A DNA stretch of 47,218 nucleotides from Parapedobacter tibetensis (GCF_024704835.1 NZ_JAMXBE010000010.1:169096-216313); one strand, 5' to 3'. Numbered from the stretch's first letter, positions 8,045 to 15,965 are shown. A program made the numbers and translations. Notes: generated by a model not told the origin, from the letters alone.

Positions 8045-8620
8045 TTATCGTTGGCCGGGTATGTAGATTTGGAAGCCTAAGCTAACACCAAGCCCAGTGT
8101 GCTTCTGCGATCCTTCAACCGACGCCTTTTTATAATTATAACCCGCCATGGCTTCTAATGCTACATTTTGAGTAATAAAATGAGCATAACCAATATTAGC
8201 TCCAACATCTAGCGTAGCACCATCACCAGGAGAACTACCTGCAATACCTATATTGCCGTGTGCGAAGAAGCGGCCGGAAGCACTAGAACCCTGGGGGAAA
8301 TAATAACGAATAAAGGGAGAAATACCATATCCCCAAATGTCATCTCCATCTTTCACCGTACGAAAAGACAGGGAAGGCTGTAAACCCAAAGCTAATCCGT
8401 CCGTGATGAAATATCCAGCCGTAGGGGCAAGTCCTATTTTAAAAGTTTCGCCTTCAAAACTGTAACCTATATCGCCAATAGCGCCACCAACGATCCAATT
8501 ACCCTTCTGGATTGGGGTCATCCCCACATCGGCCGTTGTCTGCGGCTTATTGATTTCTTGAGCATTTGCTAAAAAAGCACCTGTCAAGAAGAGTACTGAG
8601 AATAAAAATACGCTTTTCAT
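8045..8620 (-). CDS. Outer-membrane beta-barrel protein
   Basis: Exported 191-residue protein. The N-terminal 21 residues are a clear signal peptide (MKSVFLFSVLFLTGAFLANA, cut before QE). The rest is alternating-hydrophobicity strands typical of a small 8-strand barrel: GNWIVGGAIGDIGYSFEG, GLALGLQPSLSFRTV, GISPFIRYYFP, NVALEAMAGYNYKKA, GLGVSLGFQIYIP. It fits the generic outer-membrane beta-barrel (OMP_b-brl) group, and no specific function can be assigned. A TAATTTTG -7-like element lies at 8649-8642 upstream, and a strong terminator follows, so it appears to be its own transcription unit although it separates the GldFG and GldA genes. Confidence 0.85.
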   Translation of the reverse strand: MKSVFLFSVLFLTGAFLANAQEINKPQTTADVGMTPIQKGNWIVGGAIGDIGYSFEGETFKIGLAPTAGYFITDGLALGLQPSLSFRTVKDGDDIWGYGISPFIRYYFPQGSSASGRFFAHGNIGIAGSSPGDGATLDVGANIGYAHFITQNVALEAMAGYNYKKASVEGSQKHTGLGVSLGFQIYIPGQR

Positions 8621-8641
8621 GGTTTTCTGTTTTTAATGTTT

Positions 8642-8649
8642 CAAAATTA
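8642..8649 (-). promoter_or_regulatory. Candidate -7 element for the outer-membrane protein gene
   Basis: TAATTTTG on the minus strand matches TAnnTTTG, 22 bases before the start codon at 8620. A convincing -33 element was not found. Confidence 0.35.
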
Positions 8650-8719
8650 ATATGGTTAAATGTCTTTAGGTTGTTAACATAAAACGTGCCATTTTGTTTA
8701 AAATAGGGTAAATTAGCTC

Positions 8720-9433
8720 CTATTTGTTAGCTGTGAGCCTAATGAATAGTTTTTCTAAGTTGTCTTCTGGATAGATGGTATGGAGCTTGCTTAATGCGAA
8801 ATCCGCAATGATTTCACCCTGATTGATAATGACCACATCATCACAGATAGCCTCCACTTCTTGCATGATGTGGGTGGATAGCAATACCGTCTTTTCAAGG
8901 CTGAATTGCTTGATTAATGAACGGATGTCTTGCAATTGGTTGGGATCCAGCCCGGAGGTCGGTTCATCCAGGATAAGTACATCGGGATCATGCAGGATAG
9001 CTTGAGCCAAGCCAACGCGTTGGCGGTAGCCTTTGGACAACTGGTTAATTTTTTTGTGTTGCTCTGGATTTAGCCCCGTCAGCCTGATGACTTCATCTAT
9101 TCGTGCGTTTTTGTGGCGTATGCCATGCATCCCTGCCATAAAATCCAGCGCTTCACGCACGTACATATCGGTGTTGAGCGGATTGTTTTCTGGTAGATAG
9201 CCGATGTGCCGACGTGCCGCAAGGCTATCCTGCTGGATGTCGAAGCCACATACAACACTTTGGCCCGAAGAAGGCGATAGGCTGCCGGAAAGGATTTTCA
9301 TCGTGGTGGACTTCCCCGCGCCGTTGGGTCCAAGGAAACCCAATATCCTGCCGGGGCTGGCCTTGAAAGAAATGCCCTTCAGGGCAAGCTGATGGCCGTA
9401 AGATTTGCTAAGATTGGTTACATGGATCGACAT
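8720..9433 (-). CDS. GldA-like ABC transporter ATP-binding protein
   Basis: Cytoplasmic ATPase subunit of 237 residues. It has Walker A GFLGPNGAGKSTTMKIL, the Q-loop in GYLPENNPL, signature LSKGYRQRVGLAQA, Walker B DVLILDEPTSGLDP and H-loop LSTHIMQEVEAI. The closest recognisable group is the GldA/DrrA-type exporter ATPases. The neighbouring GldF-GldG fusion is the likely membrane partner. GldA of gliding flavobacteria is, from memory, about 300 residues; this one stops soon after the H-loop (EDNLEKLFIRLTANK), so the usual C-terminal extension is missing or reduced. GldA assignment rests mainly on context. Confidence 0.85.
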   Translation of the reverse strand: MSIHVTNLSKSYGHQLALKGISFKASPGRILGFLGPNGAGKSTTMKILSGSLSPSSGQSVVCGFDIQQDSLAARRHIGYLPENNPLNTDMYVREALDFMAGMHGIRHKNARIDEVIRLTGLNPEQHKKINQLSKGYRQRVGLAQAILHDPDVLILDEPTSGLDPNQLQDIRSLIKQFSLEKTVLLSTHIMQEVEAICDDVVIINQGEIIADFALSKLHTIYPEDNLEKLFIRLTANK

Positions 9434-9507
9434 CTTATTGGCGAAAATAAGTGTTTTTTATTGATTGGAAGGAATTAAGATGGACCTAGATGCTGAAAAC
9501 GGCAGCT

Positions 9508-10452
9508 TTAATTGATATATGCCGAAGCTATTTTGTATTGCTTCCGGTAAGAGTTTAAGGCCTTTCCCGCTTCTCCGGGCCTGTCAGTCGATAGGATGTC
9601 GGCTCCCCGTTCCACCAAACCAGTGTATACCGTATCCCCCCGGCTGGTCGCCTGCTTGTCCAAGTTGCCCATGGTACCTAATATGCATAGGATACCGTGT
9701 CCGTGGAGGAGTTCATATACCTGTTTATTCACTTCGCTGGTACCAACAAATGCCATAAGCCGGTTGTCGGGAATATTGCGGTCATTGAGCCGGAGTAGGT
9801 CGCTGGCCGAATGAATGGAAGCCGAAATCATCAAATCGGGTGCCAACCGGTGTACGGTCGCTGCTTGGTCAGCATTGTATGTAATGACCACGCTATAGGC
9901 CTCTGCCTTATTGCGGCGAATGGCCTCTACAACGGATGCATAGGGTGTTCCTCGTTTAACGTCGATCGTGAAGATGACTTTTCCGGCACCCCATCGGAGC
10001 GCTTCATCCAACGTGGGGATACGGTACGCCGTTACCTGGCCATCCGGGTCTTTTAGGCGGAGCTTCTTCAGTGCAACCAAATCGTATTCATGCACCTTGC
10101 CTGTAGCCGTGGTGGTACGATCCACGGTTTCGTCATGCATGAGTACCAGTACGGAATCTTTGGTCACACGGACATCGCATTCGATGATGACTGGATGCTG
10201 ACGAAGGCTGTTTTCAAAGGTCTCAATAGCATTCTCAGGAAATTTTGCAGTGGGTCCCCCGCGGTGTGCGCTGACTAAGGGATAACGCTTTTCGTTATAA
10301 GTGAGGAAACGGTATAAGTCGGTGGTCGTTTTGAGTTTTATTTTATTGGCGTTATAACGAAATTCTCCGCTGCCGATACCGGAAGGTAGGCAGGAAGTAC
10401 ATAAACTTGCAATAAAAAGGACAAAAAGGAACTTAGTAAAATCCTTGACCAT
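9508..10452 (-). CDS. Glycerophosphodiester phosphodiesterase, lipoprotein
   Basis: Predicted periplasmic or surface lipoprotein of 314 residues that hydrolyses glycerophosphodiesters to glycerol-3-phosphate and an alcohol. The N-terminus FVLFIASLCTSCLPSG carries a lipobox (LCTSC). The GDPD TIM-barrel motifs are present: SAHRGGPTAKFPENAIETF (catalytic His and Arg, then metal Glu), IIECDVRVTKDSVLVLMHDE (Glu, Asp, second catalytic His) and VIFTIDVKRGT. The C-terminus ADILSTDRPGEAGKAL closes the barrel. It is a single gene between gldA and aroK. There is no sign that it is linked to the phosphodiester glycosidase locus 35 kb away. Confidence 0.92.
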   Translation of the reverse strand: MVKDFTKFLFVLFIASLCTSCLPSGIGSGEFRYNANKIKLKTTTDLYRFLTYNEKRYPLVSAHRGGPTAKFPENAIETFENSLRQHPVIIECDVRVTKDSVLVLMHDETVDRTTTATGKVHEYDLVALKKLRLKDPDGQVTAYRIPTLDEALRWGAGKVIFTIDVKRGTPYASVVEAIRRNKAEAYSVVITYNADQAATVHRLAPDLMISASIHSASDLLRLNDRNIPDNRLMAFVGTSEVNKQVYELLHGHGILCILGTMGNLDKQATSRGDTVYTGLVERGADILSTDRPGEAGKALNSYRKQYKIASAYIN

Positions 10453-10585
10453 AAAATAAATTTAAACGCAACAAAATAAGGGGAAAGCCTTACTATTTAC
10501 CTAGCGATTTTAATGCCAAAATGTAATTTATTGAGGTTTATTGACGAAAAATGTCGTTTTTATGAGAAAAGTAGGATTTGGGGTA

Positions 10586-11110
10586 TTAGTTATCGCTTTC
10601 AACTAGTTCAATCAATTCAGCCATTTGTAAGGACAATTGGTCTATCGTGTACTTGGCTTGTTTGTAAAAAGGTTCTCGTTCGGCTAATTTAAGCGTGATG
10701 TAATCCAATAATTCCTCGCCTGATAAACCATTGAGCGCCGGCCGTGAAGTGATGTCGGTCTGCATGAGCCTATCCCATATTGCCTTGGGGGGCAGCTGAA
10801 GGTAGATGGTTGTCCCGGTTTCATTCATCCATGCCATGTTGTCAAAGTAGCAAGGGGTACCCCCGCCTGTAGACACAATAACCGGATCCGTAAAGCGTAG
10901 GTTTTTCAGCACTTGGCTTTCCATTTCCCTGAATGGTGCTTCACCGTGCTGCGAGAAATACCCGGCAATGGACATGCCTGCTTCATCGACAATCCGCGCA
11001 TCCAAATCAATGAATGCCCGATCGGTCTTGCGGGCGAGCTTGCGGCCCCAAGTGGTTTTGCCACTTCCCATGAAGCCCACAATGAACACGGGTCTGTCTT
11101 TGTTGTCCAT
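10586..11110 (-). CDS. aroK: Shikimate kinase
   Basis: Cytoplasmic kinase of 174 residues that phosphorylates shikimate to shikimate-3-phosphate in aromatic amino acid synthesis. Walker A is GFMGSGKTT (residues 12-20). The shikimate-binding Asp lies in AFIDLDARIVDEAGMSI, followed by REMESQVLKNL (binding Arg) and VSTGGGTPCYF. The lid region shows DITSRPALNGLSGEEL with the conserved Arg-Pro. It starts 8 bases after the stop of the BT_3928-like gene and is probably co-transcribed with it. Confidence 0.96.
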   Translation of the reverse strand: MDNKDRPVFIVGFMGSGKTTWGRKLARKTDRAFIDLDARIVDEAGMSIAGYFSQHGEAPFREMESQVLKNLRFTDPVIVSTGGGTPCYFDNMAWMNETGTTIYLQLPPKAIWDRLMQTDITSRPALNGLSGEELLDYITLKLAEREPFYKQAKYTIDQLSLQMAELIELVESDN

Positions 11111-11118
11111 GGAATGCG

Positions 11119-12309
11119 CTATTGATAAGATTTGCTGAAATATGTTTTGTCCAAGGTGTCGAAATCAGGCAGCGTATTGTAATGCCATTTGTCAATCACT
11201 ACACCATTTTGCATAAGTAATACCCCTGGATTAGCCCTAACCATGCTTTTGAGCGGTACAGCATCGGCATAAAAAATTTCAGCCAATAGTTTCAGGTCGT
11301 CACTGATTCTTTCGGCATCCTGTGTGCTGTTTGCGGTAAGCAATACCGAACGTATATTGTAGGCGTCGGCTGCATTCATCACCAGCGCATTGATATTGCG
11401 CAATGCCTCAAGGTTCGTATGATCCAGGTTCCAGGCCACGATGATGATGTTGTAATAGGGATTTTCGATGACCTGCTGAGTGAAATCATTTCCATTGGCA
11501 TCACTTATCAGCAAATCGGGAATGGGAATCTGGTGTCCTTCTTTTACCAGTTTGCTTTCAGGGTCGCCAACGATTTCCCAGTTTTCATCCTTCCATATTT
11601 CTTCGGCAATGTATTCCTTGTCCGATACTTTTTTTTGTTCGCCGGAAGATTTATGGTGTAAGGTATAGCGAATTTCATACTGGTCGCCCTCGGCTCCTTC
11701 CGGCAAGGTCATCAGCTCGGGAATATTATTGCCTTTCTTGTAGGGTAGGAAATCGATAAATGGCAGGTAATTGACGGTATAGATGCCAATACCCAGTGAT
11801 AAGATAACCAACGCCACAGTCGTGATGGTTTTGGTGTATCGGTCCGTCGTGACGGGTTTAATATGGCTACGGTTGAAGAAAATGATCAAGATCAACGCGA
11901 GTAATACCAAGTCTTTTATGAATGACTGCCAGGGTGTGAGCGGTATGGCGTCTCCAAAGCATCCACAGGAAGTGACTACTTCAAAAAAAGCGGAATAAAA
12001 CGTAAGGAACGTAAAAAATAGGATGAGCAACAGTAAACCCCAAGCAACCGTTCGCCTCCAAAATCCGAGTAACAATAATGTGCCAAGCAAAATTTCGAGG
12101 CCGCATACTACCACGGCGATAATCACCGAATAGTCATTGAGAAAGTGGGTGCCGAAGACATGGAAATATTCTTCTAACTTATATCCAAATCCTATCGGGT
12201 CATTGGCCTTGATAAGTCCGGAAAAGATAAACAATAGGCCCGTGAATATTCTTGCGAATCCCAGCAGGTAGTTTGTTCGTTTTTGGAGATTACTTGTGGT
12301 TTGCATCAT
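11119..12309 (-). CDS. BT_3928-like membrane protein: DoxX/MauE-type domain plus thioredoxin-like domain
   Basis: Inner-membrane protein of about 396 residues. Five or so helices occupy the first 190 residues (ARIFTGLLFIFSGLIKANDP is the DoxX-like opening). A Cys-Gly-Cys pair sits in VVTSCGCFGDAIPLTPW, as in MauE/VKOR-like redox proteins. The C-terminal 200 residues look like a thioredoxin-fold domain (YYNIIIVAWNLDHTNLE; PGVLLMQNGVVIDKWHYN) but with no CxxC. The open frame extends to a TTG at 12333, but ATGs at 12309 and 12306 fall right after the stop of the DUF1599 gene and fit better. The upstream DUF1599 gene and downstream aroK make a tight three-gene unit. Function is unproven; a role in envelope redox is inferred. 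Confidence 0.82.
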   Translation of the reverse strand: MMQTTSNLQKRTNYLLGFARIFTGLLFIFSGLIKANDPIGFGYKLEEYFHVFGTHFLNDYSVIIAVVVCGLEILLGTLLLLGFWRRTVAWGLLLLILFFTFLTFYSAFFEVVTSCGCFGDAIPLTPWQSFIKDLVLLALILIIFFNRSHIKPVTTDRYTKTITTVALVILSLGIGIYTVNYLPFIDFLPYKKGNNIPELMTLPEGAEGDQYEIRYTLHHKSSGEQKKVSDKEYIAEEIWKDENWEIVGDPESKLVKEGHQIPIPDLLISDANGNDFTQQVIENPYYNIIIVAWNLDHTNLEALRNINALVMNAADAYNIRSVLLTANSTQDAERISDDLKLLAEIFYADAVPLKSMVRANPGVLLMQNGVVIDKWHYNTLPDFDTLDKTYFSKSYQ

Positions 12310-12313
12310 GTGG

Positions 12314-12862
12314 TTATGGTTTATTTGCAGCAACTCCGAGTTTGATCAGCGCAAATACAGCATAGTTGAGCATATCTTGGTAGTTGGCTTTCACGCCTTC
12401 TGAAACAACCGTTTGGCCCTGGTTGTCTTCAATTTGCTTCACGCGGTATACCTTCATCAAAATCAGGTCGGTAAGCGATGTCAGCCGCATATCGCGCCAT
12501 GCTTCACCATAATCATGGTTTTTGGCAAACATCAATTCCTTGGTTTCATGGATGGCTTCATCATATTTCTGCACGACGGTTTCCAATGGCAGATTTTCAT
12601 CCTCATCGACCCCCAATTCCATTTGCATGATGGCTATCACGCAATAATTGACGATCGCTACATATTCTTCCATCACCCCTTCACCCACTTTGGATACTTT
12701 TTTTTCTTCTAGGGTACGGATGCGCTGGGCTTTGATGTAAAGTTGGTCCGTGATGGACGGCAAGCGCATGATTCGCCATGCGGTACCATAATCTGTAGTT
12801 TTTTTGGTGAATAACTGCTGGCAATGCTTGATGACGCGGTCGTATTGTGCTGATGTATCCAT
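12314..12862 (-). CDS. DUF1599 domain protein (two tandem copies)
   Basis: Cytoplasmic all-helical protein of 182 residues. Two tandem copies of the same unit are visible: LFTKKTTDYGTAWRIMRLPS near residue 17 and LMFAKNHDYGEAWRDMRLTS near residue 108. Each is followed by a TDxxxxKxxRxxxxE helix (ITDQLYIKAQRIRTLEE and LTDLILMKVYRVKQIED). DUF1599 is related to nucleotide-modification or MazG-like helical folds, and its biochemical role is unknown. It is the first gene of the DUF1599 / BT_3928-like / aroK unit, with a TATCTTTG -7-like element at 12878-12871 only a few bases before its ATG. Confidence 0.88.
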   Translation of the reverse strand: MDTSAQYDRVIKHCQQLFTKKTTDYGTAWRIMRLPSITDQLYIKAQRIRTLEEKKVSKVGEGVMEEYVAIVNYCVIAIMQMELGVDEDENLPLETVVQKYDEAIHETKELMFAKNHDYGEAWRDMRLTSLTDLILMKVYRVKQIEDNQGQTVVSEGVKANYQDMLNYAVFALIKLGVAANKP

Positions 12863-12937
12863 GTTATCGGCAAAGATAAGAAGATTTACGATTTACGATT
12901 CGCAAAATTATATGGATATTTGGAGGTGAATAATTTG

Positions 12938-13714
12938 ATGATACGTACTGTACAGGTAACACGCTATGTCACTCCCTTACGTGAAGGAGGTTCATTGCCC
13001 GCCATTGCGGAGGCAGACGACGGATTTTTATATGCACTGAAGTTTCGGGGGGCGGGCCAGGGAACCAAAGCGCTGATCGCTGAACTGCTGGGTGGAGAAA
13101 TTGCCCGTACATTGGGTTTCCGGGTACCTGAAATCGTGTTTGCCAACCTCAATGAGGCTTTTGGCCGAACCGAGCCGGATGAGGAGATACAGGATTTACT
13201 GCGGGCCAGCACAGGGCTCAATCTCGCATTGCATTACCTCTCGGGAGCAATTACGTTTGACCCCGCGGTTACCACAGTGGACGCGACGTTGGCTTCGCGT
13301 ACCGTATGGTTGGATTGCTTATTGACGAATGTTGACCGCACGGCGCGGAACACCAATATGCTGATGTGGCATAAGGAGGTATGGCTGATAGATCACGGAG
13401 CATCGTTGTATTTCCACCATTCATGGAACAATTGGCGAGAACAGGCTACCAGGCCCTTCGTGAAAGTCAATGAACATGTGCTGCTCCCCTGGGCGTCTGA
13501 ATTGGAAGAGGCGGACCTTGCGCTGAAACCCATGCTCACAGCAGATCGCATCCGGGCAATTGTGCATTTGGTGCCCGACGAATGGTTGATGGATGTAGGT
13601 GGAATTTCTCCTGATGAAGCGAGGGAGGTATATGCTGAATTCTTGGAGATGCGGGTGGCCGCATCGACTAGGTTTGTAAACGAGGCGCAAAATGCAAGAA
13701 AGCGAATTATTTGA
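12938..13714 (+). CDS. HipA-like (PI3/4-kinase fold) kinase family protein
   Basis: Predicted cytoplasmic kinase of about 258 residues related to the toxin HipA but much shorter (HipA is about 440). Visible kinase elements are ATP-binding lysine in FLYALKFRGAGQGTKAL, catalytic loop LTNVDRTARNTNML (Asp and downstream Asn) and the metal-binding Asp in VWLIDHGASLYF, the DFG equivalent. The frame is open to a TTG at 12920. The ATG at 12938 is chosen because it starts the conserved sequence and has a strong GGAGG at 12922-12926, rare in this phylum. The last 23 bases overlap the DUF3037 gene, implying translational coupling. Target and biological role are unknown. Confidence 0.87.
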   Translation: MIRTVQVTRYVTPLREGGSLPAIAEADDGFLYALKFRGAGQGTKALIAELLGGEIARTLGFRVPEIVFANLNEAFGRTEPDEEIQDLLRASTGLNLALHYLSGAITFDPAVTTVDATLASRTVWLDCLLTNVDRTARNTNMLMWHKEVWLIDHGASLYFHHSWNNWREQATRPFVKVNEHVLLPWASELEEADLALKPMLTADRIRAIVHLVPDEWLMDVGGISPDEAREVYAEFLEMRVAASTRFVNEAQNARKRII

Positions 13715-14075
13715 ATATGCCGTTGTCCGTATCGTTCCAAGGGTGGAGCGGGAAGAATTCCTAAACGTGGGGGTGGTGCTATATTGCCGTGGGCAAAACT
13801 TTCTGGACGTGCGGTTTGCCTTGGATACAACTCGATGTGAAGTGTTCTTTGCTCCATTGGATAGGGATGAGCTAAAGGCATATCTGTTGGCTTTCCAACG
13901 TATCTGCTGGGGCAATGCCGATGGAGGGCCCATTGCTGCTTTGCCGATGGCGGAGCGTTTCCGTTGGCTCACGGCTAAGCGGAGCACGGTCGTACAAACA
14001 TCGCCCGTGCACTCAGGGCTATGTAAGGATGCGGGATTGGCACTGGAACGTTTATATGAGAAGTTGGTACTTTGA
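13692..14075 (+). CDS. DUF3037 domain protein
   Basis: Small protein of 127 residues, single DUF3037 domain, no signal peptide or membrane segment. The family hallmark is at the start: FEYAVVRIVPRVEREEFLN followed by VGVVLYC. It contains aromatic and charged strands (DVRFALDTTRCEVFFAPLD) and ends with a helix. Its gene starts inside the 3' end of the kinase gene. HipA-like kinase plus DUF3037 is a recurrent gene pair in many bacteria, so the two probably act together, perhaps as enzyme and partner or substrate. No activity is known to me. Confidence 0.87.
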   Translation: MQESELFEYAVVRIVPRVEREEFLNVGVVLYCRGQNFLDVRFALDTTRCEVFFAPLDRDELKAYLLAFQRICWGNADGGPIAALPMAERFRWLTAKRSTVVQTSPVHSGLCKDAGLALERLYEKLVL

Positions 14076-14199
14076 TACGATACCACCGGTCTTTAGCTGA
14101 CTTTGTAAATTGGAATGAATGTCATAATATGAGGGTACTGTTGCCAAAATATACTAATTTTCTTTTCTTTATTCTTTATAAAGATTATAACAACAAACA

Positions 14200-15012
14200 A
14201 TGAACGAGGAGTTTTTCAATAACCTTCATGATAAACAACGGGAAATAGCGGATGTGCCAGCCAATCATACCATTGCGGCTTGGGCACTACGTCTATTGGA
14301 CTTGATTTTTCCTGAACGCCAAACACATCCCGACAGGACCATAGACCAGCTCAAGGAGCAGTTTGTCCAGTCTGAAAAGGAATTAATCAGTATTCTCAAC
14401 AAGACCAAGGCTTGTGAAGAGTGCAATAGCGAATTGGTGGCCAAGCACTTTTTTGGCACCCTGCCGGAATTGCGACGGGTGATGTATACCGATGCGGCGG
14501 CCATTTATGAAGGAGATCCCGCCTCCTCAAGTGAATTTGAAGTCGTCCGTACTTATCCGGGATTCTTTGCCATTTCCTTATATCGTATGGCCCATGCATT
14601 GCTACAATCGCAGGTACCCCTGATTCCACGAATCCTAACTGAGCATGCTCATTCCGCTACCGGTATCGATATTCATCCCGGTGCCTCCATTGGCGAATAC
14701 CTATTCATCGACCATGGTACGGGGATTGTCATCGGAGAATCGGCGGTGATTGGTAACCAGGTGAAGCTATATCAAGGGGTAACGTTGGGCGCATTGAGTG
14801 TGGAGAAAATCTTGGCAAATACTAAACGGCATCCTACCATTGAGGATCGTGTGATTATTTATGCTGGGGCGACCATCCTTGGTGGGGAAACAGTTATTGG
14901 CCATGACAGCGTGATTGGGGGCAATGTATGGCTTACATCGAGCATCCCGCCATATTCCACGGCGTATCATCAACCTACCGTTAAAATTGTGGACTCCAAA
15001 ACAGCGCATTGA
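14200..15012 (+). CDS. cysE: Serine O-acetyltransferase (EpsC/CysE type)
   Basis: Cytoplasmic enzyme of 270 residues that makes O-acetyl-L-serine from serine and acetyl-CoA, first step of cysteine synthesis. A helical N-terminal domain of about 140 residues leads to a left-handed beta-helix: GIDIHPGASIGEYLFIDHGT, GIVIGESAVIGNQVKLYQGV, RVIIYAGATILGGETVIG. The catalytic His lies in the IDHGTG segment. It is longer at the N-terminus than short CysE proteins, like the EpsC form of this phylum. It is followed after 3 bases by cysM, so the two form an operon. Confidence 0.95.
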   Translation: MNEEFFNNLHDKQREIADVPANHTIAAWALRLLDLIFPERQTHPDRTIDQLKEQFVQSEKELISILNKTKACEECNSELVAKHFFGTLPELRRVMYTDAAAIYEGDPASSSEFEVVRTYPGFFAISLYRMAHALLQSQVPLIPRILTEHAHSATGIDIHPGASIGEYLFIDHGTGIVIGESAVIGNQVKLYQGVTLGALSVEKILANTKRHPTIEDRVIIYAGATILGGETVIGHDSVIGGNVWLTSSIPPYSTAYHQPTVKIVDSKTAH

Positions 15013-15015
15013 AAG

Positions 15016-15888
15016 ATGGGAACGATTATCGATTGTGTAGGGAACACCCCACTAGTAGAAATCCAGAAATTGAATCCTAATCCCCGGGTGCAGTTATATG
15101 CAAAACTCGAAGGCAACAACCCGGGGGGAAGTGTGAAAGACAGGGCCGCGCTTAACATGATTCGAAGCGCCTTGGAACGCGGGGATATCAAAAAAGGAAC
15201 CCGCTTGATTGAAGCGACCAGTGGCAATACGGGCATCGCGCTGGCCATGATTGCCCGAATCTATGGGCTGGACATCGAGCTGGTGATGCCATCCAATTCT
15301 ACCCGGGAGCGCACGCTCACCATGGAAGCCTTTGGTGCGAAGGTCACCTTACTGGAATCCATCGAAGTTTGCCGAGATTATGCCGAGGAGAAGGGAAAGC
15401 AGGACGATTATTTCATCTTGAACCAATTTGCCAATCCGGATAATTACCTAGCGCATTATAAGACAACGGGTCCGGAAATCTGGCGTGATACAGCGGGACA
15501 AATCACGCATTTTGTAAGCGCAATGGGTACTACCGGAAGCATTATGGGCAATTCGATGTTTTTGAAGGAGCAAAATCCGGCTATCCAAATCATAGGTTGC
15601 CAACCTACGGAGGAATCATCCATCCCCGGCATTCGCCGTTGGCCTACGGAATACTTGCCCAAAATCTATGATGCCAGTAGGGTAGACCGTATAATGGATG
15701 TTTCGCAACTGGAGTCGACGGAAATGACAAGGCAATTGGCGAGGGTGGAAGGTGTGTTTGTGGGCATGAGCACGGGAGGTGCCTTGGCCTGTGCTGTTCG
15801 CTTGGCGCAAGAACTGGATGAAGGAATCATTGTGTTCATCGCCTGTGACCGGGGCGACCGCTACTTGACCAGTGATCTGTTTGGATGA
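15016..15888 (+). CDS. cysM: Cysteine synthase (O-acetylserine sulfhydrylase), CysM type
   Basis: PLP-dependent cytoplasmic enzyme of 290 residues that converts O-acetylserine and sulfide (or thiosulfate) to cysteine. The PLP lysine is Lys41 in NNPGGSVKDRAALNMI. The substrate loop is TSGNTGIALAM and the phosphate-binding loop is THFVSAMGTTGSIMG. Length (290) and the FVGMSTGGALACAVRLA segment fit CysM better than the slightly longer CysK, but the thiosulfate preference cannot be proven from sequence. It directly follows cysE and consumes its product. Confidence 0.94.
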   Translation: MGTIIDCVGNTPLVEIQKLNPNPRVQLYAKLEGNNPGGSVKDRAALNMIRSALERGDIKKGTRLIEATSGNTGIALAMIARIYGLDIELVMPSNSTRERTLTMEAFGAKVTLLESIEVCRDYAEEKGKQDDYFILNQFANPDNYLAHYKTTGPEIWRDTAGQITHFVSAMGTTGSIMGNSMFLKEQNPAIQIIGCQPTEESSIPGIRRWPTEYLPKIYDASRVDRIMDVSQLESTEMTRQLARVEGVFVGMSTGGALACAVRLAQELDEGIIVFIACDRGDRYLTSDLFG

Positions 15889-15899
15889 GTACTATTATT

Positions 15900-15959
15900 G
15901 GAACGCCGATAACACAGATCAGATGGATTTATGCGTCGAATCCGTGTCATCCGTGTTCC
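15900..15959. repeat. Imperfect inverted repeat between convergent cysM and tex
   Basis: Arms at 15900-15923 (GGAACGCCGATAACACAGAT...) and 15936-15959 (...GTCATCCGTGTTCC) pair imperfectly over 24 bases around a 12-base loop. It fills the 77-base gap between two convergent genes and could act as a bidirectional terminator. It belongs to the eroded 'ACACGGATGACACGGAT' type of intergenic repeat, with a related stretch at 18890-18965. Confidence 0.5.
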
Positions 15960-15965
15960 ATTCCA

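Noticed and set aside
9508-10452. The glycerophosphodiester phosphodiesterase as part of the phosphodiester glycan locus
   Set aside because: It is about 28 kb from the locus, on the other strand, among unrelated genes; shared chemistry alone is not enough.
13421-14086. A 221-codon minus-strand frame opposite the HipA-like kinase and DUF3037 genes
   Set aside because: Low-quality Ser/Arg/Pro-rich translation with no motif; both genes on the other strand have clear family signatures.
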